Positions 41,135 to 50,133 of a DNA stretch of 64,000 nt are shown here, piece after piece. Position 1 is the stretch's first letter; the number at the start of each line of letters is the position of its first letter. The stretch lies in assembly GCF_001602525.1 (NCBI RefSeq), contig NZ_LSYT01000001.1, positions 248,001 to 312,000 of the forward strand, written 5' to 3'. Under the pieces are notes generated by a model, which saw nothing but the letters and a program-made list of their open reading frames with translations, was not told the origin of the DNA and made no database searches. The position numbers were made by a program, and so were the translations under genes. Source of the stretch: Flavobacterium chilense (GTDB lineage: Bacteria > Bacteroidota > Bacteroidia > Flavobacteriales > Flavobacteriaceae).

Positions 41135-42313
41135 TTATTTGCTATTGAGTTCAGCTAATAAAGCATCTACATCTTTAGTACTCCATGTCATTTCAGTACA
41201 AATGACCTTGGCGTCCTTCGCATATTTGAGTGCTGATTTTTTATCTTTTATTTTATTATAGAGCCTGGCTAATAGCAGGTTTCCATCATAAGAATCATTT
41301 AATTCTATAGAATGTTTTACCCAAAAAATAGATTTTTTTAAACTCTCGGCATCAGCAATATGTTTTAAATATGTTTGTCCGATATCTTTTAGAAAACTGG
41401 CATCATTCCATACTAATTTCTCAGTATTTTCAAGTGTTACTTTTTTGTAAAATTGCCATTTTTCTGTTCTTTCCGCTAAAGTCAAATCAAATTTAAAAAC
41501 TAAAGAATCCGTTTTCTGTAAGCGAATAGACTTTGCAACTTCTCTTTGTTTATAATAGTTTACCGTATCTAAATTATCAACATACGGACGAAGTAATTCT
41601 GAAACAATATTTTCAATTTTACGATCAATACGATTTTGAGAAGCCACAACCGCAAATTCTTTCTGATGATTTAGAACGTATTGAAACTCTCTTGATTTTA
41701 TATCCGTAACACCATTAGCAATAACACGCCAGTTGGTCTCGCTTACCAATTGTGCATCAGATTGCGTATTAAGATAAGTATGGGTTGGAATTGATAAATC
41801 GGTTCTGTCTTTTCCTTTTTTTAGTGTATTCAGGTAAGTAAAAAATTTGTTCACATCACTCGGATCAGCAAGAAACTGTTTCTCTAAATATGGTAATTGC
41901 ATTTTAGGGTTTAAAGCATAGTTGGCTTCTGTTAAAAAATCTTCCTTTTTAGATTCTCCTTTCAAAGCATACAAAAGTGTTTCATTATTGGGATCTATAA
42001 ACAAAAAAGTAGGCAATGATTTAGTATTGTATTTGTCCCTAAGCGCAATTCCTTCCTCTTTTTCAATATTTTTCCAGGAACACACATAATGTTTTTTTAA
42101 AAAATCCATTACAGCAGGATCGCTAAAAACTTCTTTTTTCATTTGGTTACAATGCGGACACCAGTCTGCATACAGCATTACAAAAAGAGGTTTTCCCTGA
42201 GTTTTTGCATTCTCCAAGGCAGTTTTATAAGGAACATCATCCGGAATAAACTGATTTTGAGCATTTGTGGCTTGTAAAGAAATAAAAAACAGGAGTGTAT
42301 ATATGAAACGCAT
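41135..42313 (-). CDS. Exported thioredoxin-fold protein with helical C-terminal domain
   Basis: A 392-residue protein with signal peptide 1-18 (LQATNAQ). The thioredoxin domain (about 25-130) has the active site ADWCPHCNQMKKEVF near residue 51 and NTKSLPTFLFIDPNNETL. The remaining 260 residues are helical and may be TPR-like (KSIFWVKHSIELNDSYDGNL, YNKIKDKKSALKYAKDAKVI). A CPHC site fits disulfide reduction or isomerisation in the periplasm. Promoter elements TTG-N17-TATATTTG lie upstream. Co-transcribed with the GNAT gene. Confidence 0.85.
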   Translation of the reverse strand: MRFIYTLLFFISLQATNAQNQFIPDDVPYKTALENAKTQGKPLFVMLYADWCPHCNQMKKEVFSDPAVMDFLKKHYVCSWKNIEKEEGIALRDKYNTKSLPTFLFIDPNNETLLYALKGESKKEDFLTEANYALNPKMQLPYLEKQFLADPSDVNKFFTYLNTLKKGKDRTDLSIPTHTYLNTQSDAQLVSETNWRVIANGVTDIKSREFQYVLNHQKEFAVVASQNRIDRKIENIVSELLRPYVDNLDTVNYYKQREVAKSIRLQKTDSLVFKFDLTLAERTEKWQFYKKVTLENTEKLVWNDASFLKDIGQTYLKHIADAESLKKSIFWVKHSIELNDSYDGNLLLARLYNKIKDKKSALKYAKDAKVICTEMTWSTKDVDALLAELNSK

Positions 42314-42346
42314 AACAGGTTTATTTGTATTAAAAAATCATTTATA

Positions 42347-42374
42347 CAAATATATCCCCTTTTTCTAAAAACAA
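42347..42374 (-). promoter_or_regulatory. Promoter of the thioredoxin-like gene
   Basis: Minus-strand TTG (42372-42374), a 17-base spacer and TATATTTG (42347-42354) match the Bacteroidota promoter pattern; the ATG at 42313 is 33 bases downstream. Confidence 0.65.
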
Positions 42375-42420
42375 GCCTTAATATCTTCCTATTTATAAGT
42401 TAAATCCAACACGAAGTTTG

Positions 42421-42428
42421 TAACTTTG
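42421..42428 (+). promoter_or_regulatory. -7 box (TAACTTTG) for menD
   Basis: An exact TAnnTTTG match 59 bases before the menD ATG. No clear -33 TTG was found at the usual distance. Confidence 0.45.
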
Positions 42429-42487
42429 TGATATCAAAAAAAATCTGAGCCTTTAGATTTTTTTTCAAAAAGTAATACACCATAAGA

Positions 42488-44149
42488 ATGATTTACCCCA
42501 AAATAGCGCTTGCACAAAGCATTATCGAAATTTGTATAGCAAAAGGAATCACCAATATTATAATTTCTCCCGGATCAAGAAATGCACCCCTGACAATTGG
42601 ATTTGCACAAAATCCAAACTTTAAATGTTACAGCATTGCAGACGAACGTTGTGCAGCTTTTTTTGCCTTGGGAATTGCCCAGCAAACACAATTGCCAACT
42701 GCTGTTGTTTGCACTTCAGGATCTGCTTTATTAAATTATTATCCGGCTGTAGCCGAAGCTTTTTACAGTCAGATTCCGTTAATTGTAATTTCGGCAGATC
42801 GTCCGCAAAGTAAGATTGACATTGGGGACGGACAAACCATTCGTCAGGAAAATGTTTTTCAGAATCATTCTGTTTTTAATGCCAATTTAAACGAAGAAGC
42901 CTCTGTTGAAAACGATTTAAAAATCAATAAAGCGATCGAAACTGCTATACTTCAAAAAGGCCCCGTTCATATCAATGCACCTTTTGAAGAACCATTATAC
43001 GAAACCGTTGAAACACTTTCTGTAGAGCCAAAAATCACACATTCAGAAGAAATCATCGGAACCAAAATTATTGAAAATGAAGCTGATATTATTTCGATCT
43101 GGAATGCTGCCAGCCGTAAACTTGTTTTAGTAGGGGTAAACGAAGCAAATGCTATAGACGATAAAATTGTTGAAAATCTTGCCAATGATCCTTCGGTTGT
43201 AGTGTTAACAGAAACAACTTCAAACTTACATCATCCTGATTTTATTAATAGTATTGATACTTTAATTACACCTTTTGATGATGATGATTTTGAAGCTTTT
43301 AATCCCGAAATCCTAATCACTTTTGGCGGAATGATTGTCTCAAAAAGAATTAAAGGCTTTTTAAGAAAATACAAACCAAAACACCATTGGCATATTGATG
43401 CTTTACGTGCTTATGATACGTTTGGTGCCTTAACACAGCATTTTGTCATGAAACCAAACGATTTTTTTAATGAATTACTGTCTAAAACCAGTTTAACAGA
43501 AAGTAATTATTTTAAAGAAATTAAGGAAGTTTATGATTTGAGAAAATTAAAAAGAAATGCCTATTTGAAAAAAATAGCTTTTTCTGATTTTAAAGTTTTT
43601 GAAAAAGTAATTGAATCCCTTCCTGAAAATAGTCAGCTGCAAATTAGTAACAGTTCTGCAATTCGATACGCACAGTTAATTCATATAGATCCTTCAATCG
43701 AAGTTTTCTGTAATCGCGGAACCAGCGGAATCGACGGAAGCACATCAACCGCTATTGGAGCAGCTGTTGGCAATAACAAACAAACTGTTTTCATTACCGG
43801 AGATATCAGTTTTTTATACGATAGTAATGCATTATGGAATTCATATATTCCTAAAAACTTCAAAATTATTTTAATTAATAATGGTGGAGGGGGAATCTTC
43901 AGGATTTTACCAGGACATCAGGAAAAACCGGTATTTAATACGTATTTCGAAACTTCACATCACTTAACGGCAGAACATTTGGCCAAAATGTACAAACTGA
44001 ATTATTTTGTCGCTTCTGATGCAGAGTCATTAGAAAAAAGTATTGAGTTACTTTATGCAACAAATGATGAACCAGCAATTTTAGAAGTTTTTACTCCAAC
44101 TTTTGAAAACGATATTATTTTAAAACAATATTTTAAAGAACTTATCTAA
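42488..44149 (+). CDS. menD: MenD, SEPHCHC synthase of menaquinone synthesis
   Basis: A 553-residue thiamine-diphosphate enzyme: 2-succinyl-5-enolpyruvyl-6-hydroxy-3-cyclohexene-1-carboxylate synthase, joining isochorismate and 2-oxoglutarate. Diagnostic segments are IISPGSRNAPLTIGFAQ (about 23-39), AVVCTSGSALLNYYPAVAEA (about 77-96), SADRPQSKIDIGDGQTIRQE (about 108-127) and, in the C-terminal ThDP site, FCNRGTSGIDGSTSTAIGAA and TGDISFLYDSNALWN near 430-460. Length is usual for the family. It stands alone with its own terminator; menB, menA and menC are further downstream. Confidence 0.95.
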   Translation: MIYPKIALAQSIIEICIAKGITNIIISPGSRNAPLTIGFAQNPNFKCYSIADERCAAFFALGIAQQTQLPTAVVCTSGSALLNYYPAVAEAFYSQIPLIVISADRPQSKIDIGDGQTIRQENVFQNHSVFNANLNEEASVENDLKINKAIETAILQKGPVHINAPFEEPLYETVETLSVEPKITHSEEIIGTKIIENEADIISIWNAASRKLVLVGVNEANAIDDKIVENLANDPSVVVLTETTSNLHHPDFINSIDTLITPFDDDDFEAFNPEILITFGGMIVSKRIKGFLRKYKPKHHWHIDALRAYDTFGALTQHFVMKPNDFFNELLSKTSLTESNYFKEIKEVYDLRKLKRNAYLKKIAFSDFKVFEKVIESLPENSQLQISNSSAIRYAQLIHIDPSIEVFCNRGTSGIDGSTSTAIGAAVGNNKQTVFITGDISFLYDSNALWNSYIPKNFKIILINNGGGGIFRILPGHQEKPVFNTYFETSHHLTAEHLAKMYKLNYFVASDAESLEKSIELLYATNDEPAILEVFTPTFENDIILKQYFKELI

Positions 44150-44169
44150 ATTCAGTTTATTCTTTAAAC

Positions 44170-44199
44170 AAAAAAAGCGCCTAAATTGGCGCTTTTTTT
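44170..44199. terminator. Terminator between menD and M28 peptidase gene
   Basis: Stem AAAAAAAGCGCC with GGCGCTTTTTTT around a short loop, between convergent genes and flanked by A and T runs, so usable from both sides. Confidence 0.85.
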
Positions 44200-44209
44200 G
44201 TTTTCATGA

Positions 44210-45559
44210 TTATCTAATCGGAATTGGAAATACAGGCAAGCTGGCATGCCCTAAAGCATCAACCGTTTGGACTGCAAAAAAGTAATTGTCTTTAGAATAA
44301 GGTATTTCAGCCTTTGTATTCTTTACAAAAAAAGTTTTCTCCCATTGAGAAGACGAAGTCTCTCTCATTAAAATCTGATAACCGTATGGCGCTTTTCCTT
44401 CCGGAGCAGTCCAGGCCAAAGCCGAAGAATTTGAAAGCTCTTTGACTTCGATGCCTACATTAACCGGAGCTTTTGGTGACCAGGCTAAATTAGCCAGAGT
44501 AGCTAAATTTGAACAGGTGTTTTTTCTCAGGTATTCAAAATCCATGAATTCTACTAAATCACCATATTTGATACCATTTTCAGTTCTTAAATCCTGATGC
44601 TGGTGATCAAAATTTTCATTCATTTCACAAAAACGAACCGCTGCAAATCCGTTTTGACTAAACGGAGTATGGTCGCCGCCACGTAAAAAACGATCGTTTC
44701 GGTAAACCAGCTTAACTTTTAGCTGATCTACATATTGCTCAGTGACTGTTTTAATATAACGGGCCAATAATCTCGAAGGACTATCGTTATCACGACTGGT
44801 CGCTTTACGCATTTTGGCTTCATCTTCAGTTTCTAAAAACGGAATAGTTTCACTAAAGATTCTCACTTGTGTATTATCTCTCAAATTTGTTCCGCTTGAT
44901 AAACTATTTCCAATCATGTCATTATTAAGCATTGCGATAATATTCCAGTTAGATTCTCTGGCATATTCTGCAAGATGACGTGCACCAATAAGCCCTTGTT
45001 CTTCGCCAACTACAGCAACAAAAACAATAGTTGCAGGAAAAGACCTTTTACTCATTACCTTCGCTAATTCGATTACGGCAGCTACCCCGGAGCCATCATC
45101 ATTTGCACCAGGCGCATCAGATTTTATATTCATAACATCAGAAACCCTCGAATCAAGATGTCCGCTTATAACAAGGACACGATTGTCATTTGGGTCAGTT
45201 CCTTTTAAAGTTGCCATAACATTTCCAAGCTGGCTATCTTTATCTACACGTTTTCCATCTGCTTTAACAGTAAAATAATCTATTGTCGAAGTAAGTCTTC
45301 CGTTAGATTCCAAAGCAAATTTATCAAACTCAGATTTTACCCATTGTTGTGCTGCTCCAATACCTTTTGTTTTACTTTTTGTATCGCTTAAAGTATGTCT
45401 TGTACCAAAAGAAACTAATTTTCGAACAGTAGCTTCCAGGTTCTCAGCTTTAATTTCGGTAATCATTTTTTTTATTTCAGGATCTTCAACTGCCTGAGCA
45501 ATTGAAATTTGTGTAAAAAACACAAGGGTAAAAACGGAATAAAATAAGGTCTTTTTCAT
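44210..45559 (-). CDS. Secreted M28-family aminopeptidase with FN3-like tail
   Basis: A 449-residue exported metallopeptidase: signal peptide 1-21 (ISIAQA). Zinc ligands are visible in order: SGHLDSRVSD (about 132), PGANDDGSGVAAVIELAKVM (about 145-165), VVGEEQGLIGARHLAEYA (about 179-196), NNDMIGNS (about 207), and GGDHTPFSQNGFAAVR near 292. Residues 355-449 form a fibronectin type III-like domain (NVGIEVKELSNSSALAWTAP, PYGYQILMRETSSSQWEKTF). M28 enzymes remove N-terminal residues from peptides. It converges on menD. Confidence 0.88.
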   Translation of the reverse strand: MKKTLFYSVFTLVFFTQISIAQAVEDPEIKKMITEIKAENLEATVRKLVSFGTRHTLSDTKSKTKGIGAAQQWVKSEFDKFALESNGRLTSTIDYFTVKADGKRVDKDSQLGNVMATLKGTDPNDNRVLVISGHLDSRVSDVMNIKSDAPGANDDGSGVAAVIELAKVMSKRSFPATIVFVAVVGEEQGLIGARHLAEYARESNWNIIAMLNNDMIGNSLSSGTNLRDNTQVRIFSETIPFLETEDEAKMRKATSRDNDSPSRLLARYIKTVTEQYVDQLKVKLVYRNDRFLRGGDHTPFSQNGFAAVRFCEMNENFDHQHQDLRTENGIKYGDLVEFMDFEYLRKNTCSNLATLANLAWSPKAPVNVGIEVKELSNSSALAWTAPEGKAPYGYQILMRETSSSQWEKTFFVKNTKAEIPYSKDNYFFAVQTVDALGHASLPVFPIPIR

Positions 45560-45673
45560 TGATTTGAGATTAATTTCAGATTCTCAAATTTAATTAAAAA
45601 AATATCAAACCGGTAAAAGTGATGCAGTAGTTTTTTATTTAAAACATTTTCGTCGTACCATTTTCAAACTTCG

Positions 45674-45681
45674 TACATTTG
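45674..45681 (+). promoter_or_regulatory. -7 box (TACATTTG) for the CvfB-like gene
   Basis: An exact TAnnTTTG match 44 bases before the ATG at 45726. No clear -33 TTG upstream. Confidence 0.4.
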
Positions 45682-45725
45682 CACCATAAAAACTTAGCTA
45701 CTTTACGGCTTAGAACTTGAAGAAT

Positions 45726-46580
45726 ATGATTGAAATAGGAAAATACAACACCCTAACTATATTACGTGATACCAAAGTTGGTTTATTTTTAGGAAATCCT
45801 GAAAAAGACCCGGAAGGGATTCACGATATTTTATTACCAAACAAATACGTTCCAAATGAATTTGAAATAGGCGAAGAGCTTGTTGTTTTTGTGTATCTGG
45901 ATCACGAACAACGCCCTGTTGCTACAACATTAGAACCTTATATTTTATTAAATGAATTTGCACTTTTAAGAGTTAATTACATTAATAATGTGGGAGCTTT
46001 TATGGATTGGGGAATGGAAAAAGATATTCTGGTTCCGTTTAAAGAGCAGGCACGTCCGATGGAAAAAGGAAAACGTTATTTAGTTTACCTTTATATGGAT
46101 AAAAAAACCAATCGTTTGGTAGCTTCAAGTAAATTGAATCAATTTTTAAATAACGATCAGCTTACAGTTGAAAAAGGCGAAGAAGTTGATTTAATAGTTT
46201 CGCATATTACTGAATTAGGAATCAATGTTATCATCAATGAACAGCATAAAGGTTTGTTATACAAAGATGAAGTTTATGATGACGCCATAAGAACCGGAGA
46301 CAGAATGCGTGGTTATATTAAAAATATACGTCCTGATAATAAAATTGATGTTGCACTGCAAGCTCAGGGATATCAGAGTATTGAACCAAATGCAGAGAAA
46401 ATACTGGACGAATTAAGAGCCAATCGCGGTTTTTTACGTTTAAACGATAATTCGCATCCTGAGGATATTAAAACCGTTTTAAAAATGAGTAAAAAGACCT
46501 TCAAAAAAGCAATTGGGGCTTTATATAAAGACAAACTCATTGAAATTAAAGAAGATGGAATTTATCTTGTAAAAGAATAA
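45726..46580 (+). CDS. CvfB-like S1-domain RNA-binding protein
   Basis: A 284-residue cytoplasmic protein with three S1-type beta-barrels followed by a winged helix. The first barrel begins IEIGKYNTLTILRDTKVGLF; the second contains LLRVNYINNVGAFMDWGMEK and DILVPFKEQ; the third VDLIVSHITELGINVIINEQ and HKGLLYKDEVYDD; the C-terminal winged helix is DIKTVLKMSKKTFKKAIGAL. This order is that of CvfB/YitL, a virulence and gene-expression regulator in Firmicutes. The ATG at 45726 is preferred to a TTG nine bases earlier. Confidence 0.88.
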   Translation: MIEIGKYNTLTILRDTKVGLFLGNPEKDPEGIHDILLPNKYVPNEFEIGEELVVFVYLDHEQRPVATTLEPYILLNEFALLRVNYINNVGAFMDWGMEKDILVPFKEQARPMEKGKRYLVYLYMDKKTNRLVASSKLNQFLNNDQLTVEKGEEVDLIVSHITELGINVIINEQHKGLLYKDEVYDDAIRTGDRMRGYIKNIRPDNKIDVALQAQGYQSIEPNAEKILDELRANRGFLRLNDNSHPEDIKTVLKMSKKTFKKAIGALYKDKLIEIKEDGIYLVKE

Positions 46581-46610
46581 TTCAGGTCACTTATAAACGA
46601 TATTAACAGA

Positions 46611-46646
46611 AAAGGCTACTCATTACAAGTAGCCTTTCCCTTTTTA
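46611..46646 (+). terminator. Terminator of the CvfB-like gene
   Basis: A perfect 10-bp stem, AAAGGCTACT with AGTAGCCTTT, seven-base loop and a C/T-rich tail (CCCTTTTTATTCT). Confidence 0.8.
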
Positions 46647-47300
46647 TTCTAGTTTTAAAAAAAATTGTAATTAAAAAAAAACAGAAATAAAATAATTCGA
46701 ATCCATTCAGGAAATAATAGCTTTATGAATTTTAGAAACTATCCCCTAAAATGGTATGTCTTTAAACAATCTATACATTCATATTAAAATCAAAGATTCA
46801 ATTTCACGGCTAGTCCATTTGGTTTAATAAAATAACTTATAGAAAGTTTTAGTTAGCATTTTTCCTCTTTTCGTAATCAATCTGATACTAATTACATAAA
46901 CAATTCCAGCGTTTAACCTTAGGTGCTACTATCTCCTTTTTGAAGTTTCTACAAATGAATAAATCATTTGCTCATTAATCAAAGGCTTATGAATAAAAAC
47001 CATAAAAAAATGAGCGACAAATTTTTTAAATTTTCTCAAAAAAATCATTTTTTAGGTTAATAAATCAGTGAAAGAAAATCAATCTAAAACCAATGAAATA
47101 AAATGTATCTCATTGATTTATAGGGTGTAAAATTACTTATTATTTTTTGAAACTAATGTTAAAAAATGTTATTTTTTGTAAGACAATACTAATTGTTAAC
47201 ATTAGAACTTATTTTCTCACAGACTTAAAGCAAATACAGTAGGTAAAAATATAAAAATGATTTATTTTTACACTATAATTTTTAAAATAAACAAATAGCA
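46647..47300. other. 654-base gene-free region before menB, with a long dyad
   Basis: No open frame longer than a few tens of codons on either strand. It is very AT-rich and holds a perfect 10-bp inverted repeat, CTAATGTTAA (47153-47162) with TTAACATTAG (47196-47205), 33 bases apart, about 95 bases before the menB ATG. Two TATTTTTTG sequences near 47140 and 47170 resemble -7 boxes with one extra base. It may be a regulatory leader or the remnant of a lost gene. Confidence 0.4.
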
Positions 47301-48134
47301 ATGGATTGGATTACAGCCAGAGAATTCGAAGATATAACGTATAAAAAATGTAACGGAGTTGCCAGAATTGCCTTTAACAGACCAAATGTTAGAAATGCTT
47401 TTCGTCCTAAAACAACTTCAGAATTGTACCAGGCTTTTTACGATGCACAGGAAGACACTTCGATTGGAGTAGTTTTACTTTCTGCCGAAGGGCCATCAAC
47501 AAAAGATGGCGTTTATTCTTTTTGCAGCGGAGGTGATCAAAACGCACGCGGACATCAGGGTTATGTTGGAGAAGACGGTCAGCATCGTTTAAATATTCTT
47601 GAAGTACAACGTTTAATTCGCTTTATGCCAAAAGTCGTTATTGCAGTTGTTCCGGGTTGGGCAGTTGGAGGCGGACACAGTTTACATGTAGTTTGCGATA
47701 TGACACTGGCAAGTAAAGAACACGCTATTTTTAAACAAACAGATGCTGATGTTACCAGTTTTGACGGAGGTTACGGATCTGCTTATCTGGCAAAAATGGT
47801 AGGTCAGAAAAAAGCACGTGAAATATTTTTCTTAGGAAGAAACTATTCAGCTCAGGAAGCTTTTGAAATGGGAATGGTTAATGCTGTAATTCCACACGAT
47901 GAGTTAGAAGCTACCGCATACGAATGGGCTCAGGAAATACTTCAAAAATCACCAACTTCTATAAAAATGCTAAAATTCGCCATGAACTTAACAGACGACG
48001 GAATGGTTGGTCAGCAAGTTTTTGCCGGAGAAGCAACTCGTCTTGCTTATATGACCGAAGAAGCAAAAGAAGGAAGAAATGCTTTCTTAGAAAAAAGAAA
48101 ACCAAACTTCGGAGAAAACAAATGGCTTCCATAA
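47301..48134 (+). CDS. menB: MenB, 1,4-dihydroxy-2-naphthoyl-CoA synthase
   Basis: A 277-residue crotonase-fold enzyme that closes the second ring of the naphthoquinone. Motifs: ARIAFNRPNVRNAFRPKTTS (about 21-40), FCSGGDQNARG (about 74-84), PKVVIAVVPGWAVGGGHSLH (oxyanion hole, about 111-131), TDADVTSFDGGYGSAYLAK and MGMVNAVIPHDELE near the end. The length and the SFDGGYGS segment with catalytic aspartate are MenB-like rather than ordinary enoyl-CoA hydratase. Followed after 86 bases, containing an inverted repeat, by menA. Confidence 0.95.
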   Translation: MDWITAREFEDITYKKCNGVARIAFNRPNVRNAFRPKTTSELYQAFYDAQEDTSIGVVLLSAEGPSTKDGVYSFCSGGDQNARGHQGYVGEDGQHRLNILEVQRLIRFMPKVVIAVVPGWAVGGGHSLHVVCDMTLASKEHAIFKQTDADVTSFDGGYGSAYLAKMVGQKKAREIFFLGRNYSAQEAFEMGMVNAVIPHDELEATAYEWAQEILQKSPTSIKMLKFAMNLTDDGMVGQQVFAGEATRLAYMTEEAKEGRNAFLEKRKPNFGENKWLP

Positions 48135-48155
48135 AGAAGTTATAAAATAGTTTCG

Positions 48156-48195
48156 GGTTTCAGGTTTGTAAGTTGCGAACCTGATACCTGAAACC
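48156..48195. repeat. Inverted repeat between menB and menA
   Basis: GGTTTCAGGT (48156-48165) and ACCTGAAACC (48186-48195) are perfect 10-bp arms. Within them CAGGTT (48161-48166) can also pair with AACCTG (48178-48183). It fills the menB-menA gap without a T run, so it is not a typical terminator. Confidence 0.75.
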
Positions 48196-48220
48196 TCAAA
48201 CTAAAAAAACTAAACTTAAA

Positions 48221-49183
48221 ATGAAACATTGGATTGAAGCCGCCAGATTGCGCACCTTGCCATTATCAGTTTCCGGAATTATAGTAGGAAGTATTTATGC
48301 ACTTTCTAATCCAACAGAAACAATCAACACGCCTACAGAAGTATTTAGCTGGAAAATATTTGGTTTTGCTTTATTAACAACATTAGGATTGCAAATTTTA
48401 TCCAATTTTGCCAATGATTACGGAGACGGAGTAAAAGGTACAGATAATGCAGACAGAGTAGGGCCACAGCGTGCTATTCAGAGCGGTGTTATTACACCTC
48501 AGGCCATGAAAAAGGCTATAATCATTACCTCGTTGCTAACATTATTATCCGCTATAACCTTAATTTATTTTGCATTTGGAGCCACAAATTTCGTTTACTC
48601 CATATTCTTTCTTTTATTAGGAATAGCAGCAATTGCATCAGCTATTCGTTATACTGTTGGAAACTCTGCTTATGGATACAAAGGATTTGGAGACGTATTT
48701 GTTTTCATTTTCTTCGGACTTGTGAGCACTTTAGGAGTTAACTTTTTATATTCAAAAGAAGTAGATCCCTTATTGATTTTACCGGCAGTTGCAATAGGAT
48801 TACTAAGCGTTGGGGTTTTAAACCTGAACAATATGCGAGATGAAGAATCAGACAGAAAATCAGGCAAAAATACTATCGTAGTTCAAATTGGCGGAGCAAA
48901 AGCAAAGGTTTATCATATGTCGATCATTATTACAGCTATGATTGCTGTAATTGTTTTTGCCATTTTAAGCGATTACAATTTCGACCAATACCTGTTTTTA
49001 TTAGCATATATTCCTTTAACTAAACATTTAATTACCGTTTATAAAAATCAGGATCCTAAACTTTTAGATCCCGAATTAAAAAAACTGGCATTAAGTACAT
49101 TTTTACTTTCCATATTGTTAACAGTATGTATGATCTCTTTGATTTCAGATATTATCGTTAATCTTTTTTTGGGAGGAAGATAA
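48221..49183 (+). CDS. menA: MenA, 1,4-dihydroxy-2-naphthoate prenyltransferase
   Basis: A 320-residue membrane prenyltransferase with about nine helices. IEAARLRTLPLSVSGIIVGS opens; the first Asp-rich motif NFANDYGDGVKGTDNADRVG lies at about residues 65-84; the second, NNMRDEESDRKSGKNTIVVQ, near 203-222. This pairing and its menaquinone neighbours fit MenA, which joins an isoprenoid tail to 1,4-dihydroxy-2-naphthoate at the inner membrane. It follows menB and precedes the UPF0173 hydrolase by 30 bases. Confidence 0.94.
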   Translation: MKHWIEAARLRTLPLSVSGIIVGSIYALSNPTETINTPTEVFSWKIFGFALLTTLGLQILSNFANDYGDGVKGTDNADRVGPQRAIQSGVITPQAMKKAIIITSLLTLLSAITLIYFAFGATNFVYSIFFLLLGIAAIASAIRYTVGNSAYGYKGFGDVFVFIFFGLVSTLGVNFLYSKEVDPLLILPAVAIGLLSVGVLNLNNMRDEESDRKSGKNTIVVQIGGAKAKVYHMSIIITAMIAVIVFAILSDYNFDQYLFLLAYIPLTKHLITVYKNQDPKLLDPELKKLALSTFLLSILLTVCMISLISDIIVNLFLGGR

Positions 49184-49213
49184 AACAAAGTTCAACTTTA
49201 AAAACGTATCAAA

Positions 49214-49891
49214 ATGAAAATTACATTTTACGGACACGCGTCATTAGGCATTGAAGTAGGAGGAAAACACATTATTGTAGATCCTTTTATTACAGGAAAC
49301 CCACTAGCTTCAGCAATCGATATAAACACATTAAAGGCCGATTATATTTTAGTAACTCATGCGCATGGCGACCATGTTCTGGATGTAGAAGCTATTGCTG
49401 GCCGTACCAATGCCGTGATTGTTTCTAATGCAGAAATTACAAGTTATTATGCCAAAAAAGGACTTAACGCGCACCCAATGAATCACGGTGGAAGCTGGAA
49501 TTTTGATTTTGGAAAAGTAAAATATGTAAACGCAATTCACTCCAGCTCATTTTCTGATGGAAGTTACGGCGGAAATCCGGGTGGTTTTGTAATCGAAGGA
49601 GAACACAAAAATATTTACATTGCAGGCGATACAGCACTTACAATGGATATGAAACTAATTCCTTTAAGAACAGAACTGGACTTAGTTGTTCTTCCAATAG
49701 GAAATAATTTTACTATGGATGTTGAAGACGCCATCATCGCATCAGATTTTGTAGAATGTGATAAAATTTTGGGCTACCATTTTGACACATTTGGTTATAT
49801 CAAAATCGATCACGAAGACGCAATTCGTAAGTTTTTTGATAAAGGAAAAGATTTAATGCTGCTTGAAATAGGAGAATCAATCGAGTTATAA
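49214..49891 (+). CDS. UPF0173 metal-dependent hydrolase (metallo-beta-lactamase fold)
   Basis: A 225-residue cytoplasmic hydrolase. MKITFYGHASLGIEVGGKHI opens; the metal motif THAHGDHVLDVEAI lies at about residues 49-62; AIHSSSFSDGSYGGNPGGFV near 112, YIAGDTALTMDMKLI near 135 and GYHFDTFGYIKIDHEDAI near 193 finish the site. UPF0173 proteins act on unknown substrates. In Flavobacteriia this gene commonly stands in the men cluster, here after menA by 30 bases, so it may be co-transcribed with it. Confidence 0.9.
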   Translation: MKITFYGHASLGIEVGGKHIIVDPFITGNPLASAIDINTLKADYILVTHAHGDHVLDVEAIAGRTNAVIVSNAEITSYYAKKGLNAHPMNHGGSWNFDFGKVKYVNAIHSSSFSDGSYGGNPGGFVIEGEHKNIYIAGDTALTMDMKLIPLRTELDLVVLPIGNNFTMDVEDAIIASDFVECDKILGYHFDTFGYIKIDHEDAIRKFFDKGKDLMLLEIGESIEL

Positions 49892-49923
49892 TAGTTCTTA
49901 TTCTGAGTAAAATCAAAGTAAGA

Positions 49924-50010
49924 AGCTATTTCCCGCTATACGCTGTATCTTTTGTGGCTTTATTATAGTTATCGCAAAGCCACAAAAGGATGCCGCTTCT
50001 ATCGGGGCTA
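49924..50010 (+). repeat. Structured intergenic repeat, copy B
   Basis: Left flank ACGCTGTATCTTTT, right flank AAAAGGATGCCGCTTC and ATCGGGGCTA. The central hairpin is a perfect 13-bp stem, CTTTTGTGGCTTT (49949-49961) with AAAGCCACAAAAG (49976-49988), and a 14-base loop. It lies between the UPF0173 gene and a TPR gene. See copies A (17614-17685) and C (59904-59977). Confidence 0.85.
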
Positions 50011-50133
50011 GGGCACTGGTTTTTATAAGAGAGCTTCGGCTTATTTGCAAAAAACAATCCGTCCTTAAATATAGATTCAGAAATGATAATTTGAAAAAAT
50101 TTGTGCAATTCGTAGCAAAAAGATAAACTACAT

